Positions 1 through 5,140 of a stretch of DNA of 19,703 nucleotides are shown piece after piece. The position numbers and the translations under genes were made by a program. This DNA comes from CAJQPP01 sp041747075 (GTDB taxonomy: Bacteria; Planctomycetota; Planctomycetia; Pirellulales; Pirellulaceae): positions 1-19,703 of the forward strand of contig JBGTFW010000150.1 of the NCBI GenBank assembly GCA_041747075.1, in the 5' to 3' direction. The stretch's first letter is position 1, and each line of letters begins with the position of its first letter. Below the pieces are notes generated by a model, which saw only the letters and a list, made by a program, of their open reading frames with translations, was not told the origin of the DNA and did no database searches.

Positions 1-576
1 TTGATGGGCGTGCTGGACCGCCTGACAAACGGGGACGAACAGTTCCAGCCGTTGACGTGGAGTTAACCGGTGCTCGTCGCAGTACTCGGTAATCGTCTGT
101 CCCTTGACGAGTTCCATCACGAAATAGGGAAGTCCGGAATCGGTACTTCCGCTATCGAGGACCCGCGCGATATTGGGATGGTCCATCAACGACAGCGCCT
201 GCCGTTCGGCGTCGAATCGGGCGATCACCTGGGCCGAGTCCATGCCGGGTTTGATGACCTTCAGCGCCACCCGCCGGCGGACCGGTTCGTGCTGCTCGGC
301 CAGATAGACAACTCCCATCCCGCCCTGTCCAATTTCTTCGAGCAGTTTGTAGGGGCCAATCCGGGTGCCAACCAGTTCCACATACGGCTCAGTGACCGTC
401 GTTACCGAAACAGCGGGAGATTCCAGGAAGCGGCTTGCGTCAGCGGCGTTGCGCAATAGCGATTCGATACGTTCCCGCAACCCGGGACGATCGGCACATG
501 CCTGATCCAGGTAACTGGCCCGTTCGGCTGAATCAGCAACCTCAAGTGCCGCGGAAAAAATATCAAGTTCATTCAC
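1..576 (-). CDS. Serine/threonine protein kinase, N-terminal part (runs off the window)
   Basis: The visible 192 residues are the N-terminal part of a bacterial Hanks-type Ser/Thr protein kinase, which transfers phosphate from ATP to Ser or Thr of target proteins. About 70 residues precede the kinase domain. The glycine-rich loop GQGGMGVVYLA lies at about residues 83-93, the ATP-binding lysine is K106 in VALKV, and the helix-C glutamate is E124 in FDAERQAL. The hinge region YFVMELVKG follows at 151-159. The catalytic loop lies beyond position 1 and cannot be checked; the last residues seen (QHAHQ) normally stand just before it. The start is GTG at 576, with GGAG nine bases upstream; there is no in-frame ATG before the glycine loop. 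The gene follows an ECF sigma factor gene on the same strand, 121 bp downstream of its stop. Kinase identity is very secure; substrates are unknown, and any C-terminal sensor domain is out of view. Confidence 0.95.
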   Translation of the reverse strand, partial: MNELDIFSAALEVADSAERASYLDQACADRPGLRERIESLLRNAADASRFLESPAVSVTTVTEPYVELVGTRIGPYKLLEEIGQGGMGVVYLAEQHEPVRRRVALKVIKPGMDSAQVIARFDAERQALSLMDHPNIARVLDSGSTDSGLPYFVMELVKGQTITEYCDEHRLTPRQRLELFVPVCQAVQHAHQ

Positions 577-585
577 GACCGTTAT

Positions 586-589
586 CTCC
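586..589 (-). promoter_or_regulatory. Ribosome binding site supporting the GTG start of the kinase gene
   Basis: GGAG is read on the minus strand, nine bases before the GTG at 576-574. It is the main reason to take this GTG as the start. A small hairpin (GGGCG, 4-base loop, CGCCC; 595-608) sits just upstream of it and could influence access to the site; that role is a guess. Confidence 0.55.
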
Positions 590-697
590 AGAATGGGCGA
601 TTTCGCCCTTCAATTAACAATGCGAAATCGGCACGACAAACTGGACACCCAAAAACAAAAATTGGGTAAATGGTCCTAGATGGTGGCAGCGACGGCA

Positions 698-1267
698 TTA
701 GCCCCTGGCCGAATCGCGAATCTCTTCCATTAACCAGGCCTTGGCGTAAATCCAGTAACGTTGCACGGTTCGAACGGAAACGTTCATCGCCAAAGCTGCT
801 TCTTCCAGCGACAATCCGGCGAAATACCGCAATTCCACGAGGTTGGCGATGATCGGTTTGTCGCGGGCAAGTTTGTCCAGCGCTTCGTGAACCGCCAGGA
901 TCCCGTCGGGAACATCCTTTTGGCAGAATTCGTCGAGCCGCAGATCTTGCCGTTTCAGTTCGCCGCCCTGTTTCAGGCTGGACTTGCGGCGAGCCTGTTC
1001 GACCAGTATTCGACGCATGGCCTCTGCAGCTGCTCCGAAGAAATGTCTCCGGTTGTCCCAGGACTGCTCACGTTCCCCATCGCCAACCAGCCGGAGGTAG
1101 GCCTCGTGGACCAGGGCGGTGGCCTGAAGAGTCTGTCCCGGCTTTTCCTGGGCAAGCCTGGCCGCCGCAAGTTTCCGGAGTTCGTCGTAGACCAGCGGCA
1201 ACAACTGCTCCGCCGCCGACGGATCTCCGGATTCAATTTGCGAAAGGATGCGGGTGACGTCGGACAT
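698..1267 (-). CDS. ECF-type RNA polymerase sigma factor (Sigma70_ECF family)
   Basis: This 189-residue protein has the two-domain layout of an extracytoplasmic-function sigma factor, which directs RNA polymerase to a specific promoter set. Region 2 covers about residues 13-95 and contains the motif LQATALVHEAYLRL (47-60), typical of the Sigma70_ECF group common in planctomycetes and acidobacteria. Region 4 covers about 125-182, with a helix-turn-helix at about 152-176 (GLSLEEAALAMNVSVRTVQR). The length fits the family. No anti-sigma gene is visible; instead a Ser/Thr kinase gene follows on the same strand. ECF factors genetically paired with kinases are known in planctomycetes, so regulation by phosphorylation is a reasonable inference. 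The start at ATG 1267 lacks a good ribosome binding site but begins right at region 2 as expected. Confidence 0.95.
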   Translation of the reverse strand: MSDVTRILSQIESGDPSAAEQLLPLVYDELRKLAAARLAQEKPGQTLQATALVHEAYLRLVGDGEREQSWDNRRHFFGAAAEAMRRILVEQARRKSSLKQGGELKRQDLRLDEFCQKDVPDGILAVHEALDKLARDKPIIANLVELRYFAGLSLEEAALAMNVSVRTVQRYWIYAKAWLMEEIRDSARG

Positions 1268-1274
1268 GCCTGCC

Positions 1275-1280
1275 AGTATA
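1275..1280 (-). promoter_or_regulatory. Possible -10 element for a leaderless sigma factor mRNA
   Basis: TATACT is read on the minus strand, ending seven bases before the sigma factor ATG. If it is a -10 box, transcription would begin at or next to the start codon and the message would be leaderless, which would explain the missing ribosome binding site. No good -35 box is seen at the usual spacing, so this is weak. Confidence 0.25.
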
Positions 1281-1412
1281 CCTCGGCGGCCCTGATTCCA
1301 TTATCACCCAGACAAGGCATGGTCGCGTGCAGCACTTCCGGGTCACTCGCGAACAGGTCGACACGCTCAGCAATGAGTCGGTGTTTGCGAAGGAATGGAA
1401 CGCAGGACCGGC

Positions 1413-1472
1413 GACGCGAAGCCGCAGAGGGTCGATTTCCTCCGCGTCTTCGTGTCGTTGCGACTCTGCGTC
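1413..1472. repeat. Imperfect palindrome of the GACGCAGAG type
   Basis: The left end reads GACGCGAAGCCGCA, and the reverse complement of the right end reads GACGCAGAGTCGCA; 11 of 14 bases agree. A 60-bp element can therefore fold into an imperfect hairpin. Several internal near-copies of GACGCAGAG/GACGCGGAG make it partly self-repeating. From memory, elements of this kind recur in intergenic regions of planctomycetes and other bacteria and are often mistaken for short ORFs; copy number could not be checked here. Confidence 0.65.
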
Positions 1473-1506
1473 AATTTCCAAAGGACGAATGTTGCCATCG
1501 ATCCAG

Positions 1507-1533
1507 GCCGAAACTCGCCGCGAGTTCCGCTAC
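1507..1533. repeat. Small palindromic repeat, copy A
   Basis: The core is a perfect inverted repeat, AACTCGC and GCGAGTT separated by one base (1512-1526). Read on the minus strand the element is GTAGCGGAACTCG followed by GCGAGTTTCGG. It resembles the element at 1564-1597, which lies in the opposite orientation, so the two look like members of one small repeat family. Confidence 0.5.
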
Positions 1534-1563
1534 CGGAGATTCGGAAAACGTCACCGGCGGGTC

Positions 1564-1597
1564 GTGTCGTAGCGGAAGCCGCCAAGGCTTTCGACAC
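1564..1597. repeat. Small palindromic repeat, copy B
   Basis: The outer arms GTGTCG (1564-1569) and CGACAC (1592-1597) pair perfectly, and the inner arms AAGCC and GGCTT pair around the loop GCCAA. The core GTAGCGGAAGCCG shares the GTAGCGGAA start with copy A at 1507-1533 read on the other strand. Confidence 0.5.
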
Positions 1598-1603
1598 GCG
1601 AAA

Positions 1604-1626
1604 AATGAAAAAGGGGACATTGTAGG
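1604..1626 (+). repeat. Possible remnant of a mobile intergenic motif (AAAAAGGGGACAT)
   Basis: The stretch containing AAAAAGGGGACATTGTA resembles, from memory, a phrase that recurs in intergenic repeats of many bacteria. Only one copy lies in this window, so membership of a repeat family is unproven. Confidence 0.3.
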
Positions 1627-1820
1627 CGCAAACCCTTAAAAAACCGGGGGTCGCGGCGGATGCCGGGGCGGAAGCGGCCCGGCAGGTCGAACGACACTTT
1701 TGCACAGGGTACAACCATTGGGTGTCGTTGCTTCTGGACGTTAGTTGTCACGCGCCCGTTCGTGTTGTCCGGTTCGACAACCCGGACGTGCTTTCACCAC
1801 ACATTCCCTCGCTATCCATC

Positions 1821-4568
1821 ATGAGTTCCCTCAGCGAAAATATCCGCCTGCTCGGTGACCTGCTGGGCGAGACGATTATTGAACAGGCTGGAAAGGAGGT
1901 CTTCGACATCGAGGAACGAATTCGCGCGCTTTCCAAGGCGCGTCGCGCGGGTGATCCGGCAGCCGGGGCGGCCATTGAAGAAATCGTCGCCGGACTGACT
2001 CGCGATCCGGCGCTTGCGTCGGAGATCGTCAAGGCCTTTTCGACCTGGTTCAACATGGTCAACCTGTGCGAGGAAACCGAGCGAATCGCCATCCTCGGGC
2101 GGCGGCGCGAGGAGGCGTTCCGGAATGGTCGACCGATGGATGAGTCGATCGACGCCGCCATCGCGCGCATCCAGGAGGAGGGAATGACCGCCGACGAGAT
2201 GGCGGCCAGCCTCGAAACCATGGCGATCATGCCGGTCTTTACGGCGCATCCCACCGAGTCGCGCCGCCGCACGACGCGGCAGGTTCTGCGCCTGCTCTTC
2301 GGATTGCTCCACGAGCTGCGTAACCCGGCGACCCCGGGATCGCGCCAGCCGCGACTGGTCGAGGACCTGCGGGCGGCCGTGACGCTGCTTTGGCAAAGTG
2401 ACGACAGTCGCAGTCGCAAGCCGTCGGTCATGGACGAGGTCCGCAACACGGGACTATTCGTATTTGAACAGACACTGCTCGATGCGGTTCCGCTGATCTA
2501 CGAGGAACTGGAGGACGCGCTGGCCCGCGCGTGGCCGGATCGGACATGGAAAGTGCCGCCGCTGTTGCGATTTGGCTCGTGGATCGGCGGTGACCGGGAC
2601 GGCAACCCGTTTGTCGATTGCGCGATCACCGAACAGGCGATTCGCGCCCACCGGGAACTTGTGCTTGAGCGCTATGTGCGCGACGTGTTGGACCTCTACG
2701 AATTGCTCAGCCCCTCGCGAAGTCGCGCCGGTTTCGATCGCGAATTCCTCGATCAACTCGCCGGGGAAATCCGCGTTGCGCCCGTGGCCGAGCGGACGAC
2801 ACTCGATCGGTTTTCCGAGGAACCGTATCGGCAAAAGCTGATCCTCATGCACCAGCGGCTAGTAGCGACGCGACGCCTGAACGAGCGTCCGTGGGGAGAC
2901 GGACCGCCGACACCGCGCGCTTATCCAGACTCCGATGGATTCCTCGACGACTTGCTGGGGATCGAGCGTAGCCTGACGAACAACCGCGGCGGGATTCTAG
3001 TCCGCGGCCAGTTGTCGCGCCTCATTCGACGCGTCGAAGTCTTCGGTTTTCACCTTGCGACACTGGACATTCGCCAGCATTCCGGGCGGCACGAATTGGC
3101 GCTTGCGGAAATCCTCCAGCGTTATGATGCCGCACTGGACTATGGCCGGTTGACGGAATCCGCGCGCGTCGAGCTGCTCTCCGTTGAACTGGAAAGTCGC
3201 CGACCGCTGACCGCCCGCCTGGAATTCTCAGACGAGACCAACGAGATCGTCTCGCTCTTTCGGCTGATCCGCACGGCGCGCACGATCGCTGGCCCGGAGA
3301 GCATTCGCAACTACATCGTCAGCATGACGAATGCCGAAAGCGACTTGCTGGAGGTACTGCTGCTTGCCGCCGACGCGGGCCTGGCCGGTCAGCTCAATCT
3401 GGTCCCTCTCTTTGAAACGGTCGACGATCTGTTTGCCGCGCCGGAGATCATGGCGCGTCTGTTCGACAACCGGGCGTACCGATGCCACCTGGAATCCCGT
3501 CAGTCGCAACAACAGATCATGATCGGCTACAGCGACAGCAACAAGGACGGCGGGTTTCTCCGCGCCAACTGGATGCTCTTTACAGCCCAGCGAAACCTCG
3601 CGGAGACTTGTCAGCGGTATGGTATTGAACTGACGCTCTTTCACGGGCGCGGCGGCTCGATCGGACGAGGCGGCGGGCCGGCCAACCGATCGATCCTTGC
3701 CCAGCCGCCGGAGTCGATCCGCGGTCGCATTCGCATTACTGAACAGGGCGAAGTCGTCTCGTCCCGCTACACCCATGCGGAAATCGCTTCGCGGCATCTG
3801 CAGCAACTGATGCACGCCATCATATGCTCCCTCGGCAGCCGCCCGAGGTACGAACAGTATCCGAAGTGGGCGGCGATCATGGACGCGCTCAGCGAAAAGG
3901 CCTTTCGCAAATATCGAGCGCTGGTCGATCGCGAGGACTTCATCGAGTACTTTCACGCGGCGACGCCGATCGACCAGATCGACCAGCTCAACCTCGGTTC
4001 GCGACCGGCGCGGCGCGGCGGCGGGTCCCTATCCGTCGCGGACCTCCGCGCGATTCCCTGGGTCTTTGCGTGGACGCAGTCCCGCGCCAATATCCCGAGT
4101 TGGTACGGAGTCGGGACGGCCCTGGAAGCGTGGATTCATGAAGCAGGTCCCGATGAAGTCAGCCAACGAACGGAGGAATTGGGCGAAATGTATGCACAGT
4201 GGCCTTTTTTCCAGTCGTTACTGTCCAACGTGCATGTCGGGATGGGGCGTGCCGATCCGGGAATCGCCGCACTCTATGCCCGATTCGCGGCTCAATCCCC
4301 GATCTTTGCCGAGATCACCGCCGAGTTCGAATTGACGCGCCGATTTTTGTTGGCCGTAACCGGAGAGAAGGAAATTCTCGACACCGAACCGTGGTTGCAG
4401 CACAGCATCCGCGTTCGCAATCCCTACGTCGATCCGCTCAATTTCATTCAGGTCGCCCTGCTCGAGCGTTGGCGCGCCACGGACGACGACCGGTTGCGCG
4501 AGGAAATTGGCGAAGTGATCCGCCAGGCGATCAACGGCATCGCCGCCGGCCTTCAAAACGTCGGCTGA
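1821..4568 (+). CDS. ppc: Phosphoenolpyruvate carboxylase
   Basis: This cytosolic enzyme makes oxaloacetate from phosphoenolpyruvate and bicarbonate and so refills the TCA cycle. With the ATG at 1821 the protein has 915 residues, close to the usual bacterial length of about 880-930. Family signatures appear in order: TAHPTE at 141-146 with catalytic His143, GSWIGGDRDGNP at 252-263, GYSDSNKDGG at 569-578, the FHGRGGSIGRGG loop at 607-618, SRPARR at 727-732 and QSRANIPSWYG at 753-763. The reading frame is open 33 codons further upstream, but those residues do not fit the family, whereas SSLSENIRLLGDLLGE does. No Shine-Dalgarno sequence precedes the ATG. The C-terminus is QNVG where most members end in NTG; the Asn implicated in aspartate inhibition in the E. 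coli enzyme is kept. Neighbours are divergent and convergent, so it is probably transcribed alone. Confidence 0.98.
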   Translation: MSSLSENIRLLGDLLGETIIEQAGKEVFDIEERIRALSKARRAGDPAAGAAIEEIVAGLTRDPALASEIVKAFSTWFNMVNLCEETERIAILGRRREEAFRNGRPMDESIDAAIARIQEEGMTADEMAASLETMAIMPVFTAHPTESRRRTTRQVLRLLFGLLHELRNPATPGSRQPRLVEDLRAAVTLLWQSDDSRSRKPSVMDEVRNTGLFVFEQTLLDAVPLIYEELEDALARAWPDRTWKVPPLLRFGSWIGGDRDGNPFVDCAITEQAIRAHRELVLERYVRDVLDLYELLSPSRSRAGFDREFLDQLAGEIRVAPVAERTTLDRFSEEPYRQKLILMHQRLVATRRLNERPWGDGPPTPRAYPDSDGFLDDLLGIERSLTNNRGGILVRGQLSRLIRRVEVFGFHLATLDIRQHSGRHELALAEILQRYDAALDYGRLTESARVELLSVELESRRPLTARLEFSDETNEIVSLFRLIRTARTIAGPESIRNYIVSMTNAESDLLEVLLLAADAGLAGQLNLVPLFETVDDLFAAPEIMARLFDNRAYRCHLESRQSQQQIMIGYSDSNKDGGFLRANWMLFTAQRNLAETCQRYGIELTLFHGRGGSIGRGGGPANRSILAQPPESIRGRIRITEQGEVVSSRYTHAEIASRHLQQLMHAIICSLGSRPRYEQYPKWAAIMDALSEKAFRKYRALVDREDFIEYFHAATPIDQIDQLNLGSRPARRGGGSLSVADLRAIPWVFAWTQSRANIPSWYGVGTALEAWIHEAGPDEVSQRTEELGEMYAQWPFFQSLLSNVHVGMGRADPGIAALYARFAAQSPIFAEITAEFELTRRFLLAVTGEKEILDTEPWLQHSIRVRNPYVDPLNFIQVALLERWRATDDDRLREEIGEVIRQAINGIAAGLQNVG

Positions 4569-4589
4569 GTGCCTCAGGCGTTCTCGATT

Positions 4590-4616
4590 GGAATAAATCA
4601 AAGGGGAATAAATCAA
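4590..4616 (+). repeat. Tandem duplication of GGAATAAATCAA
   Basis: The 12-mer GGAATAAATCAA occurs at 4590-4601 and again at 4605-4616, a 15-bp period, about 20 bp after the ppc stop codon. It is AT-rich against its surroundings. Function is unknown. Confidence 0.7.
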
Positions 4617-4741
4617 GGCACTGTCATTGTCGGAATTGCTTTTTTGCAAGCGCGCGTGGATTGAGCGCGGCAGCGGATCGTTGGGTTTTGGCGTGGCGGG
4701 AGTAAAGCGCGATTTCGCCAAAACGGTCGGACCCCCGGATT

Positions 4742-4963
4742 TCCGTCGGGTTCATCCCGTCGGGTTCAAAATTGACAAGCTACAATGCCCGCCAAATCAA
4801 CGGTTGGTTTGGGCTCTCCGCCGGGTTCATCCCGGTCGGAAGCCGCGACGATTCGGCTGCTAATCGTTGCTTCCGCCGGGACAAGCCCGCACGGAGAGCA
4901 GCGCGATTGGACTATTGAGGGGTAGCCAAAAAGTTGTCGCCCCGCCGGAGCAAGTCCGACGGA
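4742..4963. repeat. Cluster of four REP-like imperfect palindromes
   Basis: Four related units of about 22-24 bp lie at 4742-4764, 4817-4840, 4872-4894 and 4942-4963. They begin with CCGCCGGG or a near variant (CCGTCGGG, CCGCCGGA), have a short centre such as TTCAT, ACAAG or GCAAG, and end with CCCG/TCCG followed by CGGA or CGGG. Each can fold back on itself. Spacing between unit starts is roughly 55-75 bp. The clustering between convergent genes is typical of repetitive extragenic palindromes. No transposase of the RAYT type lies in this window. Confidence 0.65.
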
Positions 4964-5002
4964 AGCGTCGCGGAGGCCGCCATGGAGCCTCACCCTCTCG
5001 CA

Positions 5003-5140
5003 CTAGCTGGACAGCGCCACTTTCGTGGAAATCCGCGAGAATACAAGCACGACGCGCGAGCGAGTGTGTTTCGGCGTAACCCACTCACTCGCTTGCGCTT
5101 CGTGCTTGTATTGGCAACCAAAGTGGCGCTGTCCAGCTAG
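5003..5140. repeat. 138-bp long inverted repeat, MITE-like or terminator-like
   Basis: The outer arms 5003-5023 and 5120-5140 are a perfect 21-bp inverted repeat beginning CTAGCTGGACAGCG. After short unpaired stretches (5024-5039 and 5113-5119) an inner pair of arms follows, 5040-5066 and 5086-5112, matching at 25 of 27 positions (AATACAAGCACGA...). The loop is 5067-5085. The element could form a very long hairpin in DNA or RNA. Its right end overlaps the 3' end of the VWA gene and provides that gene's TAG stop (5137-5139). There is no coding capacity, so it is either a non-autonomous mobile element or an intergenic repeat family. Confidence 0.8.

Larger units (their letters stand above)
1268..1820. 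other. Divergent intergenic region with interspersed repeats, no gene
   Basis: This 553-bp space separates the sigma factor gene (leftward) from ppc (rightward). Open frames across it give low-complexity translations of the kind produced by palindromic repeats (for example ESQRHEDAEE in one frame) and no recognisable protein. It must hold the promoters for both flanking genes, but no convincing -35/-10 pair for ppc could be picked out. The recognisable content is the repeats listed separately between 1413 and 1626. Confidence 0.7.
4569..5136. other. Convergent intergenic region built of repeats, no gene
   Basis: This 568-bp space lies between the 3' ends of ppc and the VWA gene. It holds a duplicated 12-mer (4590-4616), four REP-like palindromes (4742-4963) and a long inverted repeat (5003-5140). 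Short open frames here translate the repeats and are not credible proteins. No classical terminator with a T-run was found for ppc; the palindromes may serve that role. Confidence 0.7.

Noticed and set aside
647..667. Hairpin ACCCAA / TTGGGT between the sigma and kinase genes
   Set aside because: A 6-bp AT-containing stem with a 9-base loop is too weak to call a terminator.
761..1639. A 292-codon plus-strand open frame spanning the sigma gene and intergenic repeats
   Set aside because: It is antisense to a clear sigma factor and then runs through palindromic repeats.
1722..1820. Earlier ATG for PEP carboxylase
   Set aside because: The 33 added residues do not fit the family N-terminus.
4772..4786. 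TTGACA followed by TACAAT
   Set aside because: The two boxes are only three bases apart, so they cannot form a sigma-70 promoter, and no gene follows.
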